Below, one piece after another: positions 7,698 through 15,715 of a stretch of DNA of 64,000 nucleotides. The notes beneath the pieces are model-generated. The model was not told the DNA's origin. It saw only the letters and a list, made by a program, of their open reading frames with translations, and did not search any database. Within the stretch, counting starts at the first letter, position 1; every line of letters starts with the position of its first letter. The translations under genes were made by a program, and so were the position numbers. Source of the DNA: an uncultured Acetatifactor sp. (lineage in GTDB: Bacteria; Bacillota; Clostridia; Lachnospirales; Lachnospiraceae); assembly GCA_910585015.1 (NCBI GenBank), contig CAJUCT010000003.1, positions 88,679-152,678 of the forward strand. The letters are read 5' to 3'.

Positions 7698-9380
7698 ATG
7701 GTTAATACAATGGACGAGAACAGAAGTAAGAGAAAAGAATGGGTCAAAAATGCGGCGATTGTTTTTTTGATTATTCTGCTGCTTTTAACTTTTTTCTCTA
7801 ATACGATTCAGAATTATTCCCTGCCGGAGGTGGCGACCCAGTATGTGGAGAGCGGTTCCATCACAGCCAAGATCAGAGGTATGGGAGTTGTGGAAAGCGG
7901 CGATCCTTACAATGTAAAGATCAAGGAAGTCAGGGAAGTGGCCAGCGTGGAGGTCAAGGTTGGAGACAAGGTGGAAGCAGGCCAGGTGCTCTGTACTCTG
8001 ACAGAGGCGGACAGCCAGCAGCTGGATCAGGCCAAGACGGATCTGGAGCAGAAACAGCAGGCGCTGGAGACGGCACAGTTTAACTTTGAAAAGCAGCTGC
8101 TGACAGGGAACTATGAGGTTTCCATCATGCAGAACGCAGGTGATACCGGAACTGTGAGCGGTTACTTAAGCCAGATCTATTCTGCCAAGAATGAGATGGA
8201 GGCGGCCCAGACCAAGGTGGACGAGTGGAACACTGTAATAGCGAATATTGACATGCAGCTGGCCTACAATCCTTACAGCGCCGATGTGAGCAAGGAGACT
8301 AAGGCGGTGAACGAGGCCCAGGCGGAGTTGAATGTCATTGAAAATGATTTGACCGGCGCTCGGAACTGGCTCACATCTCTGGATGCCCAGATAGAGCAGG
8401 AGAAAGCGGCTATAAGTGTGAGCAGCGGTGATGCCTCCCGGCTGAATAATCTGCTCTCCCAGCGCCTGACGGCCAACCAGAATGTGATCGGCTTGGAGAG
8501 CAGACAGCGTTCGGCAGAGCAAAATTTAAAAAATGCCCAGGCGGCTCTGGATGCCAAGAAGGGCACTGCGGATCTGGACAATACTCTAAACCAGCAGAAG
8601 GCGTTTGCGCAGCTGTCACTCGGGAACGCCCAGGCATATTTTGAGTTGAAAAAGACGGCCTATGATGATTTAATAAAGAACATAGGGGATACCTATGCGT
8701 TGAGTGAACTTACGGATGCCATTGCCAACGCTCAGAAGGACATGGAGGAGGCCCAGGCGAAAGTGGATAAGTTGACCAGTGATGCCATGGGTGGTGAGAT
8801 AACCGCTCCCATCTCCGGTCTGATCACCTCTATCAATGTGAAATCCGGTGTGGAGACCCCTTCTGACGGCATAGTGTTTACCATGCAGCCCGAGGGCAAG
8901 GGTTACACCATGAGCTTTTCCGTGACCAACCAGCAGGCCACAAGGGTGTCCGTGGGGGATCCGGCAGAACTTGTGAATGCCTGGAGGAATGATGATATTC
9001 AAGTGACCCTGGCCAGCATCAAGCCCGATCCCAACAATCCGGGACAGAATAAACTGCTGACCTTTGACGTGACCGGGGAAAGCGTGATCGCCGGCCAGAG
9101 TCTGAACGTGACTGTGGGATCGAAGAGTGCAAATTATGATTATCTTGTACCTAACAGCGCAATCAGGGAGGATTCCAACGGCAAGTTCATCCTGGTGATT
9201 ACATCGAAAAGTTCACCCATCGGCACCCGGTATTTCGCTAGCCGCGTAGATGTGGAGGTGCTGGCATCGGATGATACTAAGTCGGCAGTCAGTGGCGCCG
9301 TGGAGTCATACATGTATGTCATTACCACTTCCACAAAACCTGTGGAGGCCGGTAAGCAGGTGAGACTGGCAAACAATTAG
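7698..9380 (+). CDS. HlyD/RND-type membrane fusion (periplasmic adaptor) protein
   Basis: 560 residues. One N-terminal membrane anchor (AAIVFLIILLLLTFFSNTI), then the first half of a biotinyl-lipoyl domain (VREVASVEVKVGDKVEAGQVLCTL), a long alpha-helical coiled coil (about residues 105-365, rich in Gln/Ala/Glu), the second lipoyl half (GGEITAPISGLITSINVKSGVETPSDG) and a beta-barrel tail. This is the layout of adaptors of MacA/HlyD type; in Gram-positives they act outside the membrane next to MacB-like permeases. The coiled coil is longer than in typical MacA. Being inside an importer operon is odd. An alternative start is ATG 7710. Confidence 0.85.
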   Translation: MVNTMDENRSKRKEWVKNAAIVFLIILLLLTFFSNTIQNYSLPEVATQYVESGSITAKIRGMGVVESGDPYNVKIKEVREVASVEVKVGDKVEAGQVLCTLTEADSQQLDQAKTDLEQKQQALETAQFNFEKQLLTGNYEVSIMQNAGDTGTVSGYLSQIYSAKNEMEAAQTKVDEWNTVIANIDMQLAYNPYSADVSKETKAVNEAQAELNVIENDLTGARNWLTSLDAQIEQEKAAISVSSGDASRLNNLLSQRLTANQNVIGLESRQRSAEQNLKNAQAALDAKKGTADLDNTLNQQKAFAQLSLGNAQAYFELKKTAYDDLIKNIGDTYALSELTDAIANAQKDMEEAQAKVDKLTSDAMGGEITAPISGLITSINVKSGVETPSDGIVFTMQPEGKGYTMSFSVTNQQATRVSVGDPAELVNAWRNDDIQVTLASIKPDPNNPGQNKLLTFDVTGESVIAGQSLNVTVGSKSANYDYLVPNSAIREDSNGKFILVITSKSSPIGTRYFASRVDVEVLASDDTKSAVSGAVESYMYVITTSTKPVEAGKQVRLANN

Positions 9381-9395
9381 GGAACGGGAGTTTTT

Positions 9396-10610
9396 ATGAA
9401 AAAATGGTTGAGATCTTTATCTGGCAGACAGATAAAGCTGGGAATATCAACTGTGATCTCTGTGATAATATTTCTGGCGCTGACCGGCGTGATTGCCCTG
9501 CTTGCGGGAAGGCAGACAGAGCAGCAAGTTGCCCGGCGCTGGGACAGTGAGGGAGGAGTGGCGCAGGTCAGCTGTTTCTTTTCCCCCAATGCAAAGATCA
9601 CACAGGACAGCATAGAGAGTTTTGAGCATTCGCTGGATAATGCGCTTAAGGAAGCATCCATTGAACAGGACTCACCTAATCCCGGCGCCAGGCTCTGGGC
9701 CGACGCCTACAGCGCGGACGGCACCATCACCCTGTCTACCGACAGGGGCTCCATAGAGGCGGATGCCTTGGGCATAGGCGGTGACTTTTTTCTGTTTCAC
9801 CAACCTCTGCTGCTTAATGGTTCCTATTTTTCCGGCAATGATTTGATGCAGGATTACGTGATATTGGACAGAGACGCGTCCTGGCAGCTTTTTGGATCTA
9901 CCGATGTGGTAGGTATGACCGTGAACATAGCAGGCAGGCCCCATATGGTTATCGGCGTTGTGGAGCGTCCCAGCGGGAAGCTCTATGAGGCGGCGGGGCT
10001 GGACGGAACCAGGGTTTTCGTGTCCTATGAGACATTGAGCGCCTATGGGAAGAGCGGCGGCATTAATCATTTTGAGATTGTCATGCCTAACCCGGTTAAA
10101 CAGTATGCGGAGAATTATGTGCGGGAGCAGTTGGGCACTCCTGAGAAGGAGGTGGAGGTGCTGGAGAACAGCAGCCGCTATCGGATAGGGAAGCGTTTGC
10201 TGCTGCTGTTTGACTTCGGCACACGGTCCATGAACGGCAAGGCCATCATTTACCCCTATTGGGAGAATGTGGCCAGGGGTTATGAGGATATTCTGGCATT
10301 GCTTACCCTGTTTCAGATGCTCTTTCTGATCTACCCTTCGGGGGTGGTGCTGGTCTGGATTGTAATTCGGTGGAAGAATAAGACCTGGACTGCCAGAACA
10401 GTGCTGGCGGCTTTGCAGGACAAATGGCAGCGAGCCGGCGACAGACGCAGGGAGCAGCGTAAAAGCGGGAAAGGCAAGGAGGAAAAATCCTGGCTGGATG
10501 ACGACTCGGAGGAAAAGCAGAAACGCCGTCAACAGAAACAGGAAGAGCGCAGACGCCGTAAACTGGATAGAGAATTTCAGGCGGACAGAAAGAAATCAGG
10601 AAAACGATGA
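9396..10610 (+). CDS. MacB periplasmic-core-like membrane protein with basic tail
   Basis: 404 residues. N-terminal membrane helix (IKLGISTVISVIIFLALTGVIALLA), then an extracytoplasmic domain resembling the MacB/FtsX periplasmic core: ADAYSADGTITLSTDRG, EADALGIGGDFFLFHQPLLLNGSYFS, DYVILDRDASWQLFGSTDVVG, IAGRPHMVIGVVERP. A second hydrophobic segment at about 300-325 (ILALLTLFQMLFLIYPSGVVLVWIVI) precedes a very charged tail of about 80 residues (KSGKGKEEKSW..., RRQQKQEERRRRK). A true MacB permease has four helices and often a fused ATPase; this one has two helices and no ATPase, so it is more a MacB-core partner of the adaptor upstream than a full transporter. Domain call is by motif only. Confidence 0.65.
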   Translation: MKKWLRSLSGRQIKLGISTVISVIIFLALTGVIALLAGRQTEQQVARRWDSEGGVAQVSCFFSPNAKITQDSIESFEHSLDNALKEASIEQDSPNPGARLWADAYSADGTITLSTDRGSIEADALGIGGDFFLFHQPLLLNGSYFSGNDLMQDYVILDRDASWQLFGSTDVVGMTVNIAGRPHMVIGVVERPSGKLYEAAGLDGTRVFVSYETLSAYGKSGGINHFEIVMPNPVKQYAENYVREQLGTPEKEVEVLENSSRYRIGKRLLLLFDFGTRSMNGKAIIYPYWENVARGYEDILALLTLFQMLFLIYPSGVVLVWIVIRWKNKTWTARTVLAALQDKWQRAGDRRREQRKSGKGKEEKSWLDDDSEEKQKRRQQKQEERRRRKLDREFQADRKKSGKR

Positions 10611-10619
10611 TGAGGGCAG

Positions 10620-10629
10620 ATGCGGAACT
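10620..10629 (+). repeat. ATGCGGAACT motif copy, upstream of second binding protein gene
   Basis: One of several copies of the 10-base motif found 25-35 bases before start codons in this window (others at 17420, 24016, 32592, 32695). Here it lies between the MacB-like gene and the start at 10653. Confidence 0.5.
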
Positions 10630-10652
10630 CTAAATTAAGAAAAGAGGAGATT

Positions 10653-12953
10653 ATGAGAAAAGGAATTTTGAAGAGAGGATTGGCTCTGGGCCTTGCGGCG
10701 GTTATGGCTCTTGGCCTTGGCGCCTGTGGAGGCGGCAAGGACGATAACAGTCAGCTGGCCAAGGAAAATGTGTATACTTTCCAGGAGGTCACCCAGATTA
10801 GCAATGAGGAAAATATCAATGATATGATTTTCCAGAATGATAAGCTGTATCTGATGACCACCAAGTATTCTTGGGATGATGAGGGGAACTCGAACAGCGT
10901 TTTTGGCTTTTATGTGTCCAATGCGGACGGCTCTGACAAAAATTTTGTGGAACTTACAGGGCCGGACAGGGAAGAGAACCGAAGCTGGATCAACAACACC
11001 GTTTTCACAAAGGGCGGGTATATCTATGTGGTGGAAAATACCGCCTTTGAAGATGACTCCGATCCGGAGAACTATATCTATGAGGACAGATATTACCTGA
11101 ATTGCTGGGATATGGAGGGAAAGCTGCTGTGGTCGGAGCGGATTGACAATGCCAATCCGGATGGGTACACCTATTGCAATTACCTGTTGGACGGCGGCGA
11201 GGGCAGAGCCTTGGCGATAATGGGGGGAAGCAAGTATGAGGCCGTGCTTTACGGATCTGACGGCAAGGAGATAAGCCGCAAGGATCTGGATCAGAGCATT
11301 TTTGAACGTGTGAATACGATCTTTACCAAGGACGACGGCACTTTGATGGTTATGAGTTACGACGAGAATTGGACCAAGTGCTATCTTGCCAGCTATGACC
11401 TGGAAGCAGGCGTTATGGGGGAGCAGACAGAGTTCCCTTATGCCAACAATTATAGTGTACGCAAGGGCAGCAATACCGATCTGCTGCTGACCGACAATTT
11501 GGGTGTGTATACTTTGAACATCGGTGATGCAGAGCCCAAGATGATCATGAATTATATTAATTCGGATCTGCCCACCAACAATATACAGTATGTGCAGATA
11601 GTTGATGACAAGCATTTTGTGGCAATCTATAACGATATTGAGAATTGGGAGCAGAAGTGCGCGTACTTTACCTATGTGGATCCGAAAGATATTCCGGACA
11701 AGGAAGTGCTGGTGCTGGGCGGGGAGTATGTGAATTCGGATGTAAAGGCGAAGGTCATAGAATTCAATAAGTCCAGCAATCAGTATAGAATTACGGTGAA
11801 GGATTACAGTACCTACAACACCAATGAGGACTGGACGGCAGGGCAGACCAGACTCAACAGTGACATTACCAGCGGCCAGATGCCGGACATCATGCTGCTT
11901 AACAATATGAGCAGTTATGGCAACTATGTATCCAAGGGGCTGCTGGCGGATATCGGTGAACTGCTTAAGGCTGACGAGGAGTTGGGTAAGCTGGAGTATC
12001 TGCAGAATGTGTGGGATGCCTACTCTGTGAACGGAAAGCTGTATGCGGCGGTTCCCAGTTTCAATGTACGCACCATGATTGCAAAAAAATCTTTGGTGGG
12101 AGAACCTCAGTCCTGGACCATGGCGGACGTGGAGGCGGTCCTTGCCACCATGCCTGAGGGTGCCAAGGCGTTTGGAGATATGATGCGGGATAGCTATATC
12201 TATTATATGTTGAGTTATGGGGGACAGGATTTTATAGATATAGAGACAGGCAAGTGTAATTTTAACTCCCAGAGTTTCATCGATATGCTGGAGTATGCCA
12301 AGACTCTTCCCACAGAGTACCCTCAGGACTATTGGGAAAACTATGATTATTCTTATAATGAGAGCCAGTACCGGGAGAACCGGGCCCTGTTGTACGATCT
12401 GTATATCGGCAATATCAGAGACTGTAAGTATCAGATCAAGGGGTATATCGGTGAGGAAATATCCTTTGTTGGCTTCCCCACATCGGACTCCAACGGATCC
12501 ACCATCAATTCCGGCAGCTATACCTTCATGATCTCCGCCAAGTCCGGGCATAAGGACGGAGCATGGCAGTTTGTGCGGCAGTTCCTGACCGAGGAATACC
12601 AGACCAGCAATCAGCTCTATGACATGCCGGTACTGAAATCCGCATTCTTAAGTATGGCACAGGAGGCCACGGAGAGGTCCTACTGGACGGATGAGGACGG
12701 CAATAAGCAGTATTACGACGATACTTGGTATATTAATGGGGAGGAAATTGTCTTAGAGCCCTTTACCCAGGAAGAGGTGGACGCGATCTGCGAGTTTATC
12801 TACACCGTGGATCGCACGGCCTACTATAATGAGGATATCCAAAATATCATCACGGAGGAGGCGGAGGCTTTCTTCAGCGGACAGAAGAGTGTGCAGGATG
12901 TGGTGGACATTATACAGTCCAGAGCGCAGGTGTTCGTGAATGAGAATCGCTAG
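10653..12953 (+). CDS. Lipoprotein: beta-propeller-like domain fused to ABC solute-binding domain (paralogue 2)
   Basis: 766-residue paralogue of the first gene in the operon. Lipobox LGLGAC, lipidated Cys at 25. N-terminal half: propeller-like repeats (NDMIFQNDKLYLMTTKYSW, FTKGGYIYVVENT, FTKDDGTLMVMSY). From about residue 350 (EVLVLGGEYVNSDVKAKVIEFN) a family-1 solute-binding domain with PDIMLLNNMSSYGNYVSKGLLADI, GFPTSDSNGSTINSG and a C terminus EAEAFFSGQKSVQDVVDIIQSRAQVFV that nearly matches the other paralogue. The start is ATG 10653 because AGAGGAG precedes it; in-frame TTG 10620 would add 11 residues before the signal peptide. Two binding proteins in one operon suggest two related ligands or a capture-and-hand-over pair. 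Confidence 0.8.
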   Translation: MRKGILKRGLALGLAAVMALGLGACGGGKDDNSQLAKENVYTFQEVTQISNEENINDMIFQNDKLYLMTTKYSWDDEGNSNSVFGFYVSNADGSDKNFVELTGPDREENRSWINNTVFTKGGYIYVVENTAFEDDSDPENYIYEDRYYLNCWDMEGKLLWSERIDNANPDGYTYCNYLLDGGEGRALAIMGGSKYEAVLYGSDGKEISRKDLDQSIFERVNTIFTKDDGTLMVMSYDENWTKCYLASYDLEAGVMGEQTEFPYANNYSVRKGSNTDLLLTDNLGVYTLNIGDAEPKMIMNYINSDLPTNNIQYVQIVDDKHFVAIYNDIENWEQKCAYFTYVDPKDIPDKEVLVLGGEYVNSDVKAKVIEFNKSSNQYRITVKDYSTYNTNEDWTAGQTRLNSDITSGQMPDIMLLNNMSSYGNYVSKGLLADIGELLKADEELGKLEYLQNVWDAYSVNGKLYAAVPSFNVRTMIAKKSLVGEPQSWTMADVEAVLATMPEGAKAFGDMMRDSYIYYMLSYGGQDFIDIETGKCNFNSQSFIDMLEYAKTLPTEYPQDYWENYDYSYNESQYRENRALLYDLYIGNIRDCKYQIKGYIGEEISFVGFPTSDSNGSTINSGSYTFMISAKSGHKDGAWQFVRQFLTEEYQTSNQLYDMPVLKSAFLSMAQEATERSYWTDEDGNKQYYDDTWYINGEEIVLEPFTQEEVDAICEFIYTVDRTAYYNEDIQNIITEEAEAFFSGQKSVQDVVDIIQSRAQVFVNENR

Positions 12954-12966
12954 AGTGTTTCTTTCG

Positions 12967-12996
12967 AGGCTGAGCCTATAACAGGTTCAGCCTTTT
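12967..12996. terminator. Bidirectional-looking terminator between converging genes
   Basis: AGGCTGA (12967-12973) pairs with TCAGCCT (12987-12993) followed by TTTT on the plus strand. It overlaps the last codons and stop of the minus-strand YgjP-like gene and ends the hybrid transporter operon. Confidence 0.65.
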
Positions 12997-13392
12997 CATA
13001 TGGTATTCAATATTCAGTTCCCGGCCATGCTCCTTCAGCCAAGCGCGATGTATTTTGTATTCCGGCATGACAAAGCCCACCAGATTCCAGAAATCCCGGG
13101 AATGGTTCATGTGGATCAGATGGCAGAGTTCATGTACCACCACATAGTCCAGCACCCGGGGCGGCGCAAACATAAGCCGGTAGTTGAAGGACAGGGTGCC
13201 GCTGGAGGAACAGCTCCCCCAGCGGGTTTTCTGGTCCCGAATCGTGACGCGTGTATAGCTGCCGCCGGTGAACTGCCGGTAATACTCGCAGCGTTTGGTA
13301 AAATATTCCCGCGCCGCCTGCCGGCAGCGCTTGTCCATGACCTCCATACGTTTTATCGTTTCCGGGGGATATGTATCCGTGATATATTGCAT
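12976..13392 (-). CDS. YgjP/DUF45-type (M48-like) zinc metallopeptidase
   Basis: 138 residues. The zinc-binding motif HELCHLIHMNHSRDFW (HExxH plus downstream H..DFW) and the upstream TRWGSCSSSGTLSFNYRLMFAPP signature are typical for the YgjP-like WLM/SprT-related group. Other members are 170-240 residues, so this one has a short N terminus. Its function is unproven; relatives are predicted cytosolic metalloproteases. It is divergent from thiN and has its own promoter (TTGCAA-N17-TATAAC on the minus strand). Confidence 0.85.
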   Translation of the reverse strand: MQYITDTYPPETIKRMEVMDKRCRQAAREYFTKRCEYYRQFTGGSYTRVTIRDQKTRWGSCSSSGTLSFNYRLMFAPPRVLDYVVVHELCHLIHMNHSRDFWNLVGFVMPEYKIHRAWLKEHGRELNIEYHMKRLNLL

Positions 13393-13426
13393 GATAGCAG
13401 CTCCTTTTTGACGCGAAATCCGTCAC

Positions 13427-13455
13427 TTGCAATAACGGGAAAAATCTGCCATAAT
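13427..13455 (+). promoter_or_regulatory. sigma-A type promoter of thiN
   Basis: TTGCAA (13427-13432), 17-base spacer, CATAAT (13450-13455), about 70 bases before the thiN start. It overlaps face to face with the promoter of the divergent YgjP-like gene. Confidence 0.6.
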
Positions 13456-13478
13456 CTAACCAGATATTTCCCAATACA

Positions 13479-13507
13479 GTTATAGCGTAAAATAAATAAA
13501 ATTGCAA
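13479..13507 (-). promoter_or_regulatory. sigma-A type promoter of the YgjP-like gene
   Basis: On the minus strand TTGCAA (13507-13502), 17-base spacer, TATAAC (13484-13479). It gives an 85-base leader to the protease gene. Confidence 0.6.
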
Positions 13508-13526
13508 GAGAAGAGGAGACTGGAAC

Positions 13527-14189
13527 ATGGGGAAACAGACAGGGAGATGTGTGATTGTCGCGGCGGGCGATCTGTCCGTGACAGAGATCAAAGTATCCCA
13601 GGACGACCTGCTGATCGCCGTGGACGGCGGGATGGAATACTGTGAGAGGCTTGGGCTGGAACCGGATCTGGTGCTGGGAGATTTTGATTCGGTGAAGTGC
13701 GGGCAGCTGGCACGGATTGCCGAGTGGGAGGCGAAAAGCCCGGAGCGGGTGATCAGGCTGAAGCCGGAGAAAGACGACACGGACACCCTGGCGGCCATTC
13801 GGTTGGCTCTGGAGCGTGGATACAGGGATTTTGTGTTCTATGGAGCCGTGGGAGGGAGAAGGCTGGAACACACCGTGGCCAATATCCAGTGTCTGCTTTT
13901 CTTAAGACATCGTGGAGCGGTGGGATATCTGGTGGACAAGGCGGGGGTGTGTTTTGTGATGGAAGACGAGGAGATGCGCTTTCCGCCGTCCATGGAGGGA
14001 TACCTGTCTCTGTTTTCTCTGAAGGGAGAAGCCCTGGGGGTGGACATACGGGGAATGAAGTATGAACTTGACAATGCCAGGATTACCAATGATTTTCCCA
14101 TCGGAATCAGCAATGAATTCATGGGGAAGGAAGCCGTCGTGGGTGTGCGGCAGGGCCAGCTGCTGGGGATTGTGACTTACCCTTGCTGA
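13527..14189 (+). CDS. thiN: Thiamine diphosphokinase
   Basis: Transfers pyrophosphate from ATP to thiamine, giving the cofactor thiamine diphosphate. The 220-residue protein shows the family motifs in order: CVIVAAGDLS, LLIAVDGGMEYCERLGLEPDLVLGDFDSV (the DGG and GDFDS active-site loop), LKPEKDDTDTLAAIRLALERGYRDF, GAVGGRRLEHTVANIQCL, and the C-terminal thiamine-binding barrel (LFSLKGEALGVDIRGMKYELDNARI...SNEFMGKEAVVGVRQGQLL). Ribosome site AGAGGAG just upstream. No thiamine riboswitch was seen in front of it, which fits a salvage-type constitutive gene. Confidence 0.93.
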   Translation: MGKQTGRCVIVAAGDLSVTEIKVSQDDLLIAVDGGMEYCERLGLEPDLVLGDFDSVKCGQLARIAEWEAKSPERVIRLKPEKDDTDTLAAIRLALERGYRDFVFYGAVGGRRLEHTVANIQCLLFLRHRGAVGYLVDKAGVCFVMEDEEMRFPPSMEGYLSLFSLKGEALGVDIRGMKYELDNARITNDFPIGISNEFMGKEAVVGVRQGQLLGIVTYPC

Positions 14190-14192
14190 GGG

Positions 14193-15359
14193 CTATAGCA
14201 TCTGTTTGTCCACTTCTATGACGGCGCAGTAGCTGGCGTCCTGTTCCTTCAGACGGCGGTTAATCAACTCGCAGAGCCCGGCGTCGCTGTAGTCGAAATC
14301 ATAGGGGGTCACCACATCAAAGATCAAATTGGTGTGGGTGGGGCCGGTTACGATGCGGAAATCATGGAGGGTCAGCCTCTCGTCTATAGTGGAAAGCACA
14401 TGCTGAGCCATGATTTTCAGGCGCTGGGTCTGCTCGTCGTGGATGCAGACAGGGTCCATATGGATCACGGCGCTGCACCCCAACTCGCTGTGCAGTCTGT
14501 GTTCCGCCAGGTCGATGGTGTCGTGCAGTTTTAGCAGATTGCCGTCTGCGGACACCTCCGCATGGAGGGAGATCAGCACTCGACCGGGACCATAATTATG
14601 GACAATCAGATCATGAATGCCCAGAATGGTATCGTAGGACATGACGATCTCCTCAATCTGCTTTACAAAGGCCGGATCAGGCGCCTGGCCCAGCAGGGGA
14701 TTAAGGGTATCTCTGGCGGCCTGAAAGCCTGCATAGAGGATAAACAGCCCCACCAGTACGCCGCAGTAACCGTCGATGGAGAGCTTGGTATAGTGGGCTG
14801 TCAGCGTAGCCGCCAGCACCACAGTAGTGGCCAGCATATCGCTGAGGCTGTCAGTGGCGGTGGCTTTCATGGCGGCGGAGTCGATCTGCCTGCCGATCCG
14901 GGCATTGTACAGGGCCATGTAGCATTTCACCAGGATGGAGACTGCAAGGATCACCACAATCACAGGAGAAAATGTCAGTTCCTGGGGATGGAGGATCTTT
15001 TCCACAGAGTTCTTGATCAACTCAAGAGCCATCACCAGGATCAACAGGGAAACCAAAAAGCCGGAGATGTATTCAATACGCCCGTGACCAAAGGGATGTC
15101 CCGGGTCAGGCTTTTGTCCCGCCATCCGAAAACCGATCAAGGTTATAATGGAAGAGCCTGCGTCCGACAGGTTGTTGAAGGCATCCGCCGTGATGGCGAT
15201 GGAGCCGCTGAGCAGCCCGGCAAAAAATTTCCCGGCAAAAAGAAGCAGATTCAGTACGATCCCCACAGTTCCACACAACATGCCGTAAGCCTGCCGCACG
15301 GCGGGGGAGGATGTGTTTTGGCTGTCCCTGATAAAGATTTTAGTCAGTAAAGTAACCAT
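14193..15359 (-). CDS. Cation diffusion facilitator family metal exporter
   Basis: 388 residues with six membrane helices in the first 220 residues and a cytoplasmic tail. Metal-site motifs: ITADAFNNLSDAGSSIITLIGF (HxxxD-like; here N-x-x-x-D on helix 2) and ATATDSLSDMLATTVVLAA on helix 5, plus PDPGHPFGHGRIEYISG between helices 2 and 3. The N/D and D/D quartet suggests manganese or iron rather than zinc (zinc exporters use H/D), but this is inference. The C-terminal extension with a second partial ferredoxin-like fold makes it longer than the usual 300 residues. It ends 4 bases from thiN on the opposite strand. Confidence 0.9.
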   Translation of the reverse strand: MVTLLTKIFIRDSQNTSSPAVRQAYGMLCGTVGIVLNLLLFAGKFFAGLLSGSIAITADAFNNLSDAGSSIITLIGFRMAGQKPDPGHPFGHGRIEYISGFLVSLLILVMALELIKNSVEKILHPQELTFSPVIVVILAVSILVKCYMALYNARIGRQIDSAAMKATATDSLSDMLATTVVLAATLTAHYTKLSIDGYCGVLVGLFILYAGFQAARDTLNPLLGQAPDPAFVKQIEEIVMSYDTILGIHDLIVHNYGPGRVLISLHAEVSADGNLLKLHDTIDLAEHRLHSELGCSAVIHMDPVCIHDEQTQRLKIMAQHVLSTIDERLTLHDFRIVTGPTHTNLIFDVVTPYDFDYSDAGLCELINRRLKEQDASYCAVIEVDKQML

Positions 15360-15449
15360 TGTTTCCTTTCTGTGCGTCGCATAGACCGCGCAAGGGGGAA
15401 TATTTTTTCCATTTTACCCCAGGACAGTAGCAAATTCAACCCTAAAGTT

Positions 15450-15601
15450 AAGTTTGGATGTTACACATCTAAATACGTCTTTATGCAGTATCGCAGGCAC
15501 GGCCTGCGATATGCAGGGAAGAAGTAAGTTCGGATGCTCCACATCCAAATACGCATTAACCCAGTATCGCAGGCCAGCCAGCGATATGCAGGAAAGAGGC
15601 A
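15450..15601. repeat. Two tandem copies of a two-hairpin dispersed repeat
   Basis: Copy A (about 15450-15522) and copy B (about 15526-15599) share the layout AAGTT-GGATG....ACATC(C/T)AAATACG, then CAGTATCGCAGGC..GCCTGCGATATGCAGG. Each has two short inverted repeats (GGATG/CATCC and TCGCAGG/CCTGCGA). A third copy lies at 39705-39772 in the ABC transporter leader. Copy B has a change in the second stem (AGCCAGCGA). The region between the metal exporter and gpmI holds only these copies and the gpmI promoter. Confidence 0.8.
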
Positions 15602-15627
15602 AGTTAGGATCTCTATGAAAAATACAG

Positions 15628-15656
15628 TTGCGCGGCCTGGAAATAAAGTGTATAAT
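15628..15656 (+). promoter_or_regulatory. sigma-A type promoter of gpmI
   Basis: TTGCGC (15628-15633), 17-base spacer, TATAAT (15651-15656), 59 bases before the start codon. Confidence 0.7.
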
Positions 15657-15715
15657 TTCCACGAAAAGCCAAATACTGAATGAACATGCTCTGTAAGAGC
15701 GGAAACGGAGGGAAT

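Noticed and set aside
10635..12551. Long open frame (638 codons) on the minus strand
   Set aside because: Fully antisense to the second binding lipoprotein; composition (His/Ile/Leu-rich) and lack of ribosome site mark it as a shadow of the real gene.
15414..15662. 82-residue minus-strand open frame before gpmI
   Set aside because: It is a translation of the two dispersed repeat copies and shows the same peptide twice.
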